Shown: positions 1 to 9,933, numbered from the stretch's first letter. The stretch: 64,000 bases of DNA from Thiomonas sp. FB-6 (GCF_000377645.1 NZ_KB898484.1:1-64000), one strand, 5' to 3'. Translations and numbers: made by a program. Notes: generated by a model not told the origin, from the sequence alone.

Positions 1-3000
1 ACCGCGTCGCTTTGCGCCTGATCGAGCTTGCGCGCCGCGTCCACCGTCTGCCGCACGCAACCCATGTCCATCGTGTTCAGGCAGCCGGCGGTCTTGCGGA
101 TCGCCTGGGCCATCTGGGTGAGCGACAGCGCGTTGTTCCCCGTCTCCACCTGCGCCGAGCCGCTGGCCGCGTTGGCGTTGACCCCGGCCTGCGCCGCGAT
201 GCCCGCCACCAGAGATCCCACCAGGTTCTGCCGGTTCTGCTTGTCCGAGGGACTGAGGCTCTCGCCCGAGACGCCCTGCGCCGCGTCCAGCGCGTCGTTG
301 AGCACCACGCTGGCCGCCGCCCCCATGGCGCCCGCGCTGCAACTTCCCGTGGCCGCCTGCGCCCCCGCGCAGCCCACCAGCGCCTGCAGCGCCGTGCGCA
401 CCGCCTCGCTCGTCGCGTTGGGCTGGCCTGCGCTTTCGAAGCCATCGGCCAGCGCCTTGACCTGCTGCGCGCCCAGCCCCTGCAGGTAGCCTACGGCCGC
501 CGCCTGCACCAGCTGCGTGGCCCCGCCCGTCGCGTTGCCCCCGGCCGCCGCCGTGAAGGCCGTCAGGATCCGGTTGTACGCTCCCCCCGGCGCCCACAAG
601 GCCGTCGCATCGGCCTGCTGCTGCGCCTGCGCCACCTGCTGCGGCGTGGCCTTGGGGTCCGCCTTGGCTTGGTCCAGCGCCTTCTGGGCCGCATCGGCCT
701 GCGCCGCCTTGGTCGCCAGGAACTGCCCCACCTGCTGCGTGAAGGCCTGCGTCACCGTGAAGGCCGCCTGCACCTGGCTGGCGTTGTACGGGTTGGCGAT
801 GGCGTTGGCCGTGTTCGTGCCCGTGCTCACGTTCCGGTTGGTGCCGGCCACCGCCTGCTGCGTCGTCTGCCCGCTCAGCTGCTGCTGTGCCTGGGCGTTG
901 GTGATGGTGATCGTCCCGCCGCTGATGCCGCTTGGCGTCGCGCTGCTGGCGCTGCCCGAGGCGCCGATCGTCGTGGGCAGGCCCACGTCGGCGCTGTTAC
1001 CGAAGCTGGCCTCGTGGTTCGGCCCGGACGTGGGCTGCGGCGCACCGCCGTTGGTGCTGGCCTGGCCCGACTGCCCCGGCCCGGCGCTCAGGCCGGCACT
1101 CACCCCGAGGCTCTGCCCGCTGTAGCTGCCGCGGTTGGCAACGCTTGCCGCGGTGAGGGTGCCGGTGATCAGGCGGTTCTTGCCTTGGTCCACCGCCGCC
1201 TGGCTGCTCTCGATCACGCCGCCCGTCAGCCCCGTGTTGCCCTTCACCTTCACCTGGAAGCCGCCGTCGCCCGCCTCCAGCCCCGACTGCTGCTGCACGC
1301 TGGCGTAGCTGGCGTCGAGGTGCTGCGAGCTCGCGCTGGCGCTGCCCGAGAAGCCCACGCCCGCCGTCACGCTGGCGCCCACGCTCTGCCCGCTGCTGTG
1401 GCTGCTGGCCGTGTCCTGCAGGCTGGTGATGTTCAGATTGCCGCCCACGTCGGCCGTCACCTGCCGCCCCGAGGCCACGGCCCCGGCCAGCGTGGTGTCG
1501 CCTCCGGAATGGATCGCCAGGCTCTGCCCGGCGCTGAGCGTGGTGTTCTGCTGGCTCAGGCTGCTGCCATGGCCCTGGCTCCTGGGCGAACTCGCGCTGG
1601 CGGTGACCCCCGCGGCCCAACCGGAGGAGCCCGCCGAGATGCCCAACCCCACGGCGCTGCTGGAGCCGTGGCTTGCGCTCTGGCTGCTCGTCGTGTCCTG
1701 CGCGGCCTGCAGGGTCACGGCGTTGTCGGCCGAGAGGTTGACGTTGCCGCCGGCCTTCACCTGGCTGCCGGTGATCGTGAGGTTGGAGGCCTGAGCGCCG
1801 CCATGGGCGTTCAGATCGACGTTGCCGGCCGCGTTCAGGGTGCTGCCGTTGTGCGTGAGGCTGCTGCTGGCGCTGGTGCTGTCGCTGTGACTGGAGCCCA
1901 CCGTCACGCTCAGCGACACGGCGTCGTTGCCCACGGCCTGCGTGGCGTTGTAGGCGGCCAGTCCGGCTGTCGCGCCCGCCAGCGCCTTCACCCGCGCGTC
2001 GGAGGTGCTCTGCGCGGCCTGCGCCACCTGGTCGATGCTCTGCTGCGCGTTGACCACTGCCCCGCCCAGGCTCACGCTCAGGCCGCTCTGGCTGAAGGTC
2101 TGGTGCTCGGAGGATTGCTGCTGGTCGGCCCCCGGGTCAATGGTGATGGCCTTGGCGTCGATGCTCAGGTTGCCGCTGCCGGGGCCCGCGGCTGCCTGCC
2201 CGTTCGAGATGCCCGCGACCAGGTCGCTGCCGCTGACCGTGGCGGCGTTGCCGGCGGTGATGCTGAGGTTGCCCTTGGTGCTGCCCACCAGGCTGCGGCT
2301 GCTGCTTTGGGTCGTGCCGCTGCCGTTGGTCTGGTCGGTCTGGCGGCTGTGGCCGAGGGTGAGGCCCATGCCGCTGGAGAACAAGCCGCTCTGATCGGCT
2401 TCGTAGTAGGAACTGCTGCTGGCGGTGTTGGTGGCGGCCGTGATGGTGACGTCGTGGCCCGCCTGCAGCGCCACGTTGCCGGTGCCGGCGACGTTCGAGC
2501 CGCTCACGCCCAGGTCGTGCCCAGCGTCCATCGCCACCGTGTTGCCCGACACCGTGCTGCCCTGCTGGGTGGTGCTGGCGCTGCTCGTATCGCTGGTGAC
2601 GCTGCCGTGGGACAGGAATCCATGGCTCTCGCTGTGCACCTGCGCGCTGCTGCTCTGCGACAACGCCAGCGTGCCCACGTTCAGATCGTGCGCCGCCTGC
2701 AGCGTCGCCTGGCCGTTCTGGGCACTCAGGCTCGCCCCCGTCACGGTGAGATCGCCACTGCCCGCCTGGCCGTTGCCCACGGCCTGCACGCTCAAGTTGT
2801 TGCCTGCGCTCACCCCCGCGCCGGCCGCGCCCTGGCTGCTGTCGGCAAGCGTGGCGTGACCCGCGCTCCACTGCAGCTGCGTGGCGTCGCTGGCACTGTT
2901 CACGCCCGCGGCGATGCTCACGTTGTGGCCGCTGAGCACAGCGTCGTGGCCGGCGGCCACCTGGCTGGCCTGCACCGTCAGGTCCCCGCCCTGCGCCACC

Positions 3001-6000
3001 AGCGTGGCGTTGCCCCCGGCGCTCAGCGTGCTGCCGTGCTGGGTGCTGCCGCTTTGCTGGATCGCCAGGGTGTCGCCCGCCTGGCTGCTGGTGGCGAACT
3101 GGTAGGTGGTGGTGGTCGCGCCGACGTTCAGGTTGCGGCCCGCCAGCGCCGTGAGATCCCCCGCGGAGGCCACCTGCGCGCCCTGGGCCACCAGGTCGCG
3201 CGCGGCCTGCAGCGTGATGCTGCCGCCTTGCACCGTGGCCACGTGGCCCAGGCTGGTGGTGCCGGTGTTCGTGCTGGCTACGTCGGCCACCGGGATGGCC
3301 TGGGTCTGCAGCAGCAGGTCGCGCCCGGCCAGCAGGCTCAAGGAACTGGTGTCGCTGGTGCCCTGCACCAGCCCCGACAGGTCCTGCAGGTCGTTGCTGG
3401 CCGACAGCAGGACCTGCTGCCCGGCGATGGTGCCGCGGTTGACCAGGTCCTGGCCCGCGCTGGCGCTCACGCTGGAGCCGCTGATCGTGCCGCTGTTGGC
3501 GAGGTCCTGCGCCGTGGTCAGGGTCACGGTGCCGCCGGCGATCAGCGCGCCGCCTTGGGTGAGGTCCTGGCCCTGCGGATGGGCCAGGTACACCTGGGGC
3601 ACCAGCACCTGCTCGGTCGTCCCGTCGGGCAGGGTCACCGCCTGCGTGGTCAGCAGCACCATGTCGGTGGTGATCCGCGCCATCTGCGCCGCGCTCAGGC
3701 TGACCCCGGGGGCGATGCCGTAGGCCTTGGCATAGGCCACGCCAGCGTTCATCAGCGCCTGGTACTCGGCCTGGGTGGAGGTGTAGTCGGCCAGGATGTC
3801 GCGCCCGGTGAGCGCCAGGATCTGGTTCTGCACCAACTGCTGCTCGGCGAAGCCGTCGCCGTAGCGCAGCTGCCACTGGGCGGGGTCGATGGCCAGCTGC
3901 TGCAGGTAGTAGTCGGAGCTGAGGAAGTTGCGCTGGTTGGTGAAGGCCGGGTCGGTCTCCACCACGTAGGGGGCGTTGGGGGCGGCATCGACCTGGAACA
4001 GCTGATTGGCCGGCAGATCGAGTGAAGGCGGCGAGGTACTGACCACCAGGGCAGAGCCGCCGTTCATGCCGGGCACGCTCACCTGCTGCAAGGCCGGCGG
4101 AGCATGGATGGCGACGGGCTGCGGAGCGGCCACGCCCGCGGCCACCACGCTGCTGGGGGTGACGGGTGCTGCCGCCGGCGCACTGCCGGTGCCGGGGTTG
4201 CCGCCGGAGACCACGGTGACGGTGTTCAGGTCGACCGTGCTGCTCGACTGAGTGGTGTAGAGCGCGCCCGCGCCGCAGGGCGGGTAGTTGACTCCGTTGC
4301 AAACCAAGTGATCGGAAGAGAACAACCCGCCGGATTGCTTGGTCCATGCCTCGATGGCGCCCGTCTGAGTCTGGGTCTGCGTGGCCGTGGTGGACTGGTT
4401 GTTCAGCTCGCCGGTGGCGATGTCGAGGCTGCCCCCGGCGACGATCGCGCTGTCGGCATTGAGCAGCGAGCCGGCCGCGCCGCCGGTCACCGTGAGGTTG
4501 CCGCCGGCGAGGATCCTGGCCGGATCGGTGGACACGACGCTGGGCGTGACCGTGGTCTGGCTGTCGACGTGGTACTCGACGTATTGCGAGATGATGCGGC
4601 TGCTCTGGTCGGCGTTGAAGGCGGTGATGGCCTGGTCCAGGCCGGTCTGAGCTTGCTGCACCTGGGCCTGTACGGCAGGCGACTGGTAGACGTTCTCCTG
4701 CTGCCAGTAGGTGCCGCAGGCGCCGGTGAGGATGTCCTGGCCCGTGGAGGGATCGGCGCAGCTCACGACCGTCGGGTTGCCCTGCGCGTCGCTGCCGCTG
4801 TAGCTCGGAGCGCCTGCCGGTGGGGTCGGCGCCTGAGGCGGGGGCGTCACGCCGAACTTCTGCCAGATGGGGTCCGTGACGGCGTAGGTGTAGGTGTAGG
4901 TGCAACTTCCGAGCCCGTCGGCGGACACGCCGCTGCAGTCCGGGACGATCTCCTGCGTGAGCGGCGCGGCGCCGAACACGGCAAAGGGGTACTGCGAGCT
5001 GGGCAGCACCCAGTACGCGCGCCCGCCGTCGACCGGGTTGCCGTGCGGCACGTAGCCCAGCGTGGAAGCGTCGAGCAGCGCGGTGGCCGGAGACGTGCCC
5101 TGCACCTTCACCACGGTGTCGGTCAAGGCCTGCGTGCTCGTGCTCGCGCCCAGCACCAGGTGGTCGTTGCGGTTGGTGACGGAGGCCGCGTCGATGGCCA
5201 GGTTGCCGCCGGCCTGGATCGTGGAGGAAGCGTTGAGCAGGCTGGCGGTGGCGCGCGTGGCGGCGCCGGTGCCGGGGTCGAAGGCGCCTGCGATGCGCAG
5301 GCTGCCCAGCGCCAGAAGCGTGGAGCCGCCCGTGTTGGACACGCTGTCCGCCGCGATGGTCATGTCCGCGCGGGAGGCGATCACCGCACCGCCGGAGTTG
5401 CTCAGGCTGGCGGCGGTGATGCCCACGGTGCCGCCGTAGATGCGCCCGGTGTTGTCCAGGGTCGGGGCCGTGAGTGAGGTTGTGGCGCCGCTGTCGATCA
5501 GCCCGGAGTTGCTCAGGGTGCCGCCCGCGGCCAGGGTGGCCGAGCCCGCGGCATCCAAGGTACCGGCGTTGCTGAGGTCTGCGCTCGTGGTGACACCGAG
5601 GTTGCCGCCGGAGGCCAGCGTGGCGCCCGCGGCGTTGCTCAGGCTTTGCGCCTGCACGTTCAGGTCGCCCTGGGTGGAGACCGTGCCGGTGTTGACGTAG
5701 GCGCCGTTCACCGTGAGGTTCACGGCGCCGGCGGAGTTGATCGTGCCCCCGAAGCTGGAGCTGCTGGTCGTCAGGTTCACCCCGGCATTGCCCACCAGGG
5801 TGCCCCCGCTGTTGGCCAGGGTCGTGGCACTCGCGGCCAGTTGGCGCTGGGCGCTGAGCGTGCCCGAGGTGTTGTCCAGGCTGGAGGTAGTGAGGGTTGC
5901 GTCCTGCCCCGCCTGCAGCGTGCCGGCGCGGTTGCCGATGGAGCCCGCGGTGAGCGTGAGGTCCTGGGCGGAGATCTGCCCGCCGGCACTGTTGTCCAGG

Positions 6001-8138
6001 GTGCCGGCGTTCAGGCTTGCCGTCCCGAGCGCGGCGAGGGTGCCGCCCGTGTTGGTGAGCGTGCCGGGGGTGGTGACGGCAAGCGTGCCCTGGGTGGCGA
6101 TGCTGCCGCCGGCGTTGTCCAGGTCGCCGGCGACGCTCAGGCTCTGGTCGCCCTGGCTTGCGATCACGCCGGTGGTGTTGCTGAGGGCGCCCGAGCGCAG
6201 GCTGAGGGTGCCGCCCGAGAGGATGCCGCCCGTGTTGCTCCCGGTGGTGCCGCTTGCGGTGTTGGACAGCGCTGCGCCCTGGGTGTCCAGCGACAGGTTG
6301 CCGCCGGACTCGATCAGGCCGGCCGCGTTGCCGAGCGCGCCGGTGGTGGCCTGCAGGGTCGTGGCCGCGACGAGGCTGCCGCCGTCGTTGGTCAGGGCGC
6401 CGGCGCTGATCGTGGCCGCGCCGCCCGACACCAGGGTGCCGGAGGCGTTTTTGAGCGCAGCCGCTGCGGCGTCGACGCTCAGTGAAGACGCTCCGGAGAT
6501 CGTGCCGCCCTGGTTGCTCAGGCCTTGCAGGGCGCTCAGCGTCGTGGCCGCGCCGCTGGCCAGGGTCCCGCCGTCGTTGGTGAGGCTGGCGCCCGAGGCG
6601 CCGAGGTCGCCGGTGGATTCGAGCGTGCCGCCGGCGTTGTTCAGCGCGTTGGCAGCCGTGGCCTGCAACGTGCCGCCGGCCTGCACGGTACCGCTGTTGG
6701 TGATGGAGGCGCCTTGCAGCGCGGCGTTGCCCGCGCTCTGCCAGGTGCCGCCGGCGTTGGCGAGCAGGCCGCTTGCGCTGGCGCTCAGGTTGCCATTGCC
6801 GGTGATTTGCGCGCCCGTGGTCCGCAGGTCGCCCGCGGTGGCGGCCAGGGTGATGTTCCCGCCGGCCTGCAGGATCGTGTCCGAGAGGCTCTGGCTCCCC
6901 GCCGCCTGCAGGCTCAGATCGCCCTGGGCGCTCCAGGCGCCGCCGGTGTCGGCGATGGAGCCGGCCTGGGCGCTGAGGCCTCCCGCGCTGGCGAGGGTGC
7001 CGGAGTTGTCGAGGGATCCGGGCGTTGCGAGGGACAGCGGCTGCGCCGTATCGCGTTGGACCAGGGTGCCGGTGTTGGTCACGCTTGCGGCCTGCAGGCT
7101 CAGGCCGCTGGCCGCATCCACCTGGCCGCTGTTGTCCAGGGCTCCCGTGGCGTCCACCTGCACCGAAGCGCCGGTGCTGGCCGTGATGCCGCTCAGGTCC
7201 ACGTGGGTACCCGACAGCTGCAGCGGGCCCGCGGCCGAGGTGTCGGCCAGGCTGAGCTTGCCGTTGGCGGCCAGGCGCAGGTTGCCCTGCAGCGCGGCCA
7301 GGCGCCCCTGGCTGTTGACCCCGAGCCCGGCGTCGGTGGCGACCAGGTCGATGGTGTCGGCGTACATGCCGCCCAGCGCCGCGACGTCGACCGCGAACTC
7401 GGGCGCGTTGCCCGCGCCGGCCTGGGCGCTGGCCTGGGTGCTGCCGTAGGGCACGTCGGCCGCGCCGGCGACCACCCCCAGCTGGTGCGCCCAGATGCCG
7501 CCTTCGGCCGTCAGGCCGCGCGCGTCCAGGTCCAGCCTCTCGGCTTGCTGGGCGTCCAGGCCGGCCGCGCCCACGTCGATCACGCCCTGGGTGACGTGGA
7601 ATCCGCGCAGGTTCCCGCCGGCGTCGAACTCGGGGGTGCCGGTGGTGAGGGTGGCATGGGGGGTGTTGATGAAACTGCAGCCGTTGCAGGCGATGCCGGC
7701 GGGGTTGGCGACCACCACGTCGGCGGCCTGGCCCGCCACTTCCAGCGCGCCCAGCAGCTGCGAGGGCTTGCCCGAGGTGACCTGGTTGAGGATCACCTTG
7801 GCCGGGGTGGAGCCCAGCAGCGGGTTGCCGGAGATCCAGCCCCCGAGCTGGGTCTGCACGTTGCCGGCACTGTTGTTGAGGATGGCGCCGTTGCTGGCGG
7901 CGTTGAACTGGCTGTACTGGTTGTTCGACACCCCCGCGGCGCTGGGCGGGGCGATGTCGACGATGGGCACGCCGTTGCGCGCGGTGTCGGTCAGCGGATG
8001 ATTGGCGGCCGGGGCATTCGCCGCCGGCACGATGCCCGCGGCCACGGCCTCGGCGCTGCCCAGCCACTGCTGCCCGAGGAACAGCGCCAACGTGACCGTG
8101 AGAATTCGGCGCTTGAGGGTGGCGAAACAGGGCGTCAT
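1..8138 (-). CDS. CdiA/FHA-like TpsA exoprotein, 3' end cut by window edge
   Basis: This is a secreted two-partner-system exoprotein, read from ATG at 8138 with no in-frame stop to the left edge (about 2,712 residues, incomplete). Seen: a signal peptide (residues 1 to about 35) and a haemagglutination-activity TPS domain with NPAGIACNGCSFINT near residues 145-159. Long runs of N-G-G-T/L-x-S type beta-helix repeats fill residues 330-1000. A Cys-paired non-repeat stretch follows (about 1020-1390), then a YVVETDP...LSSDYYLQQL segment from residue 1391 that resembles the FHA/CdiA YP domain. A second repeat block follows, then a pretoxin-like stretch (LVGSLVAGIAAQAG, then ETGNNALS at about 2666-2673). 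Only about 46 residues are visible after that motif, so any C-terminal toxin lies outside the window. The tpsB partner ends 25 bp upstream. By family knowledge such proteins act in contact-dependent inhibition or adhesion; CDI here is inferred. All long ORFs in other frames of this region are shadows. Confidence 0.9.
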   Translation of the reverse strand, partial: MTPCFATLKRRILTVTLALFLGQQWLGSAEAVAAGIVPAANAPAANHPLTDTARNGVPIVDIAPPSAAGVSNNQYSQFNAASNGAILNNSAGNVQTQLGGWISGNPLLGSTPAKVILNQVTSGKPSQLLGALEVAGQAADVVVANPAGIACNGCSFINTPHATLTTGTPEFDAGGNLRGFHVTQGVIDVGAAGLDAQQAERLDLDARGLTAEGGIWAHQLGVVAGAADVPYGSTQASAQAGAGNAPEFAVDVAALGGMYADTIDLVATDAGLGVNSQGRLAALQGNLRLAANGKLSLADTSAAGPLQLSGTHVDLSGITASTGASVQVDATGALDNSGQVDAASGLSLQAASVTNTGTLVQRDTAQPLSLATPGSLDNSGTLASAGGLSAQAGSIADTGGAWSAQGDLSLQAAGSQSLSDTILQAGGNITLAATAGDLRTTGAQITGNGNLSASASGLLANAGGTWQSAGNAALQGASITNSGTVQAGGTLQATAANALNNAGGTLESTGDLGASGASLTNDGGTLASGAATTLSALQGLSNQGGTISGASSLSVDAAAAALKNASGTLVSGGAATISAGALTNDGGSLVAATTLQATTGALGNAAGLIESGGNLSLDTQGAALSNTASGTTGSNTGGILSGGTLSLRSGALSNTTGVIASQGDQSLSVAGDLDNAGGSIATQGTLAVTTPGTLTNTGGTLAALGTASLNAGTLDNSAGGQISAQDLTLTAGSIGNRAGTLQAGQDATLTTSSLDNTSGTLSAQRQLAASATTLANSGGTLVGNAGVNLTTSSSSFGGTINSAGAVNLTVNGAYVNTGTVSTQGDLNVQAQSLSNAAGATLASGGNLGVTTSADLSNAGTLDAAGSATLAAGGTLSNSGLIDSGATTSLTAPTLDNTGRIYGGTVGITAASLSNSGGAVIASRADMTIAADSVSNTGGSTLLALGSLRIAGAFDPGTGAATRATASLLNASSTIQAGGNLAIDAASVTNRNDHLVLGASTSTQALTDTVVKVQGTSPATALLDASTLGYVPHGNPVDGGRAYWVLPSSQYPFAVFGAAPLTQEIVPDCSGVSADGLGSCTYTYTYAVTDPIWQKFGVTPPPQAPTPPAGAPSYSGSDAQGNPTVVSCADPSTGQDILTGACGTYWQQENVYQSPAVQAQVQQAQTGLDQAITAFNADQSSRIISQYVEYHVDSQTTVTPSVVSTDPARILAGGNLTVTGGAAGSLLNADSAIVAGGSLDIATGELNNQSTTATQTQTQTGAIEAWTKQSGGLFSSDHLVCNGVNYPPCGAGALYTTQSSSTVDLNTVTVVSGGNPGTGSAPAAAPVTPSSVVAAGVAAPQPVAIHAPPALQQVSVPGMNGGSALVVSTSPPSLDLPANQLFQVDAAPNAPYVVETDPAFTNQRNFLSSDYYLQQLAIDPAQWQLRYGDGFAEQQLVQNQILALTGRDILADYTSTQAEYQALMNAGVAYAKAYGIAPGVSLSAAQMARITTDMVLLTTQAVTLPDGTTEQVLVPQVYLAHPQGQDLTQGGALIAGGTVTLTTAQDLANSGTISGSSVSASAGQDLVNRGTIAGQQVLLSASNDLQDLSGLVQGTSDTSSLSLLAGRDLLLQTQAIPVADVASTNTGTTSLGHVATVQGGSITLQAARDLVAQGAQVASAGDLTALAGRNLNVGATTTTYQFATSSQAGDTLAIQQSGSTQHGSTLSAGGNATLVAQGGDLTVQASQVAAGHDAVLSGHNVSIAAGVNSASDATQLQWSAGHATLADSSQGAAGAGVSAGNNLSVQAVGNGQAGSGDLTVTGASLSAQNGQATLQAAHDLNVGTLALSQSSSAQVHSESHGFLSHGSVTSDTSSASTTQQGSTVSGNTVAMDAGHDLGVSGSNVAGTGNVALQAGHDVTITAATNTASSSSYYEADQSGLFSSGMGLTLGHSRQTDQTNGSGTTQSSSRSLVGSTKGNLSITAGNAATVSGSDLVAGISNGQAAAGPGSGNLSIDAKAITIDPGADQQQSSEHQTFSQSGLSVSLGGAVVNAQQSIDQVAQAAQSTSDARVKALAGATAGLAAYNATQAVGNDAVSLSVTVGSSHSDSTSASSSLTHNGSTLNAAGNVDLNAHGGAQASNLTITGSQVKAGGNVNLSADNAVTLQAAQDTTSSQSASHGSSSAVGLGISAGSSGWAAGVTASASSPRSQGHGSSLSQQNTTLSAGQSLAIHSGGDTTLAGAVASGRQVTADVGGNLNITSLQDTASSHSSGQSVGASVTAGVGFSGSASASSQHLDASYASVQQQSGLEAGDGGFQVKVKGNTGLTGGVIESSQAAVDQGKNRLITGTLTAASVANRGSYSGQSLGVSAGLSAGPGQSGQASTNGGAPQPTSGPNHEASFGNSADVGLPTTIGASGSASSATPSGISGGTITITNAQAQQQLSGQTTQQAVAGTNRNVSTGTNTANAIANPYNASQVQAAFTVTQAFTQQVGQFLATKAAQADAAQKALDQAKADPKATPQQVAQAQQQADATALWAPGGAYNRILTAFTAAAGGNATGGATQLVQAAAVGYLQGLGAQQVKALADGFESAGQPNATSEAVRTALQALVGCAGAQAATGSCSAGAMGAAASVVLNDALDAAQGVSGESLSPSDKQNRQNLVGSLVAGIAAQAGVNANAASGSAQVETGNNALSLTQMAQAIRKTAGCLNTMDMGCVRQTVDAARKLDQAQSDA

Positions 8139-8163
8139 GGCAGGCTCGGCGCGGCTTGGGGTT

Positions 8164-9933
8164 TCAGAAGGCCACGGTGGCCGAGGCATACAGGTTGAGC
8201 GCCTGGCTGTGCAGCGCCGCGGGCTGCTCCAGCGGGGTGGCCAGCGCCAGGTCGAACTGCAGGTGCCCGTGCTGGCCCTTCAGGCCCAGCGCGGCTCCGG
8301 CCAGGCGCGTGCCGGCGAGGTTCGCGGCGCTCGGGCCCCACACCCGCCCGAGATCGAGCCCCAGGTAGGCCGCCGTGCTCCAGCCCGGCAGCAGCTGCAC
8401 CTGGCGCGCCAGGTCGTTGCGCAGCACGTAGCCGTTCTCGGCCTCGAGCACGGCGTTGCCGTCGAAGCCGCGCACGGTGCTGCGGTCGCCGATGACGAAC
8501 AGGTCCTCGGTGACCAGGGTGTCGGGCGTGGTCTGGCCGCGCAGGCTCAGCGCGTACTGCCAACGCCCGCCGGCGGCCTCGAAGGGCTGGGTCCAGGACA
8601 GGCTGGCCGAGGTGATGCGCGGGCGCACGGTCAAGCCCCCTTGCGCGGCGGTGGGCAGCTCGGCCTGGGCGCCCAGGCCGGCCAGGCCCTGGCGGTAGTC
8701 CAGCGAGCCGGAGACCCTGCCGGCGCCGGGCAGCGCGGTGGTGAAGTCCACGCCGGCGTCGAGGTCGACGGTGCGGCGGCGCTGCACGACGAGTTCCACG
8801 TCGTCGAGCCAGGCCTTGCTCTGGCGCGCCAGCAGCGCGCCGAAAACTCCAATCTTGGTGGAGGCGGTGCGCCAGACGGTCGCGTCCAGGCGCGCTTGCT
8901 GGGTGCGGGTCACGCCGCTGGAGAGGAACTGCACGCTGGTGCCCTGCACCATTTGCGCGAAGCGCAGGTACTGCGCGCTCAGGCTGAGCAGGGTGTAGCC
9001 CCAGGGAATGCTGTAGCTCAGAGCGGCGCTTTGCGAGCGGTGCGCGGGGTCGGGGTTCTCGACGTTGGTGTTGACGCTGGCCGAGACGATGTCGTTGAGG
9101 CCCAGCGGGTTGTCGTAGGACAGCGCCATGGACAGCTCCGGGCGGCCCAGCAAGCGGCTGCCGGAGTTGTCCAGCGTGACGCCTCCGTGCAGGCGCCCGA
9201 GCGGCGGGGCCGCGTGTGGACTTAGGCGCTGGATCACCACCACGCTGGTGTTCGGAGCCGGCCCTGGCACGAGATTGGTGTGCACGGCCTGGCTTTGCAG
9301 GCGGTCCATCTGCTCGATGCCCTGCTCCAGGTCGCGGAGGTTCAGGATGTCGCCGGCGCCGGTGGGAAAGGCGTTGCGCCAGGTGCCCCAGGCGGTGTCC
9401 GGGCGGCCCTGGGCATCCTCCATGTGGATGGCCGCGATGGTGCCCACGTCGAGGTGGATGCGCAGCACTCCGCGGCGCAGGTTCTGGGGCGCGAAGCTCA
9501 CGCGGCTGGTGGCGTAGCCCAGCGCCACGAGATGGGCGTCCAGCGCGGTGGCGATGCGGTCCAGGCCCTGCACGCCCACGCATTGCCCGAGCACCGGGCG
9601 CAGGTCCTGCGTCAGCCATGACAGGCGCCGGGCGCGGGCGCCACGCAGGCGAATCGAGGACAGCACGAAACAGGGTGCTTCGCGAGGAAGGTGGCGCAGG
9701 TCCGGTGGCGCTGCGGCACCGGCGCGCAACTGGTCCGGCCCGGAGCCCAGCAGGGCCTGTGCCTGGCGCTGGCGCTGCTGCTGGCGCAGCAGCCCCTGCG
9801 CGGCGGCATCGGCTGGCGGGGTCTGGGCGTGGGCCACGAGGGGATACAGGGCGGTGACCGTGAGGAGCCACGCGGCGCGTCGGGATGCGGGGAACAAGGA
9901 TGGGCTCTGGGGGAAACGAAATCCATGCGGCAA
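8164..9933 (-). CDS. TpsB outer-membrane transporter (ShlB/FhaC/CdiB family)
   Basis: This is the predicted outer-membrane beta-barrel that exports the adjacent TpsA. Seen: a hydrophobic signal (AAWLLTVTALYPLVAHA, then QTPP). A POTRA-type domain follows, with FVLSSIRLRG and the family-typical GYATSRVSFAPQNLRRG. A large beta-strand-rich barrel contains VRGFDG, which matches the L6 VRGY/F motif, and the protein ends in Phe (ASATVAF) as barrel proteins do. The frame is open up to 10023, but that would put the signal peptide 46 residues in. I chose the TTG at 9933, preceded by GGCGGGA, as a compromise; TTG at 9897 is also possible. The order tpsB-tpsA matches the E. coli-type cdiB-cdiA arrangement, not the cdiA-I-O-B order known in Burkholderia. 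Confidence 0.88.
   Translation of the reverse strand: MPHGFRFPQSPSLFPASRRAAWLLTVTALYPLVAHAQTPPADAAAQGLLRQQQRQRQAQALLGSGPDQLRAGAAAPPDLRHLPREAPCFVLSSIRLRGARARRLSWLTQDLRPVLGQCVGVQGLDRIATALDAHLVALGYATSRVSFAPQNLRRGVLRIHLDVGTIAAIHMEDAQGRPDTAWGTWRNAFPTGAGDILNLRDLEQGIEQMDRLQSQAVHTNLVPGPAPNTSVVVIQRLSPHAAPPLGRLHGGVTLDNSGSRLLGRPELSMALSYDNPLGLNDIVSASVNTNVENPDPAHRSQSAALSYSIPWGYTLLSLSAQYLRFAQMVQGTSVQFLSSGVTRTQQARLDATVWRTASTKIGVFGALLARQSKAWLDDVELVVQRRRTVDLDAGVDFTTALPGAGRVSGSLDYRQGLAGLGAQAELPTAAQGGLTVRPRITSASLSWTQPFEAAGGRWQYALSLRGQTTPDTLVTEDLFVIGDRSTVRGFDGNAVLEAENGYVLRNDLARQVQLLPGWSTAAYLGLDLGRVWGPSAANLAGTRLAGAALGLKGQHGHLQFDLALATPLEQPAALHSQALNLYASATVAF

Noticed and set aside
12-4025. 1337-codon plus-strand open frame opposite TpsA
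   Set aside because: It is rich in Arg, Ala, Gly and His with no domain, and it is in register with the codons of the real minus-strand TpsA. It is a GC-bias shadow.
4880-4905. GTAGGT hexamer repeat (TYTYTY) in TpsA
   Set aside because: It is only about three to four units inside coding sequence with sense codons. It may be slippage-prone but is too short to call a phase-variable tract.
2137-8067. 1976-codon minus-strand open frame
   Set aside because: It is in a different frame from the TpsA start at 8138, gives an Arg/Gly/His-rich nonsense protein and has no signal peptide. The true frame shows TPS, YP-like and pretoxin motifs.
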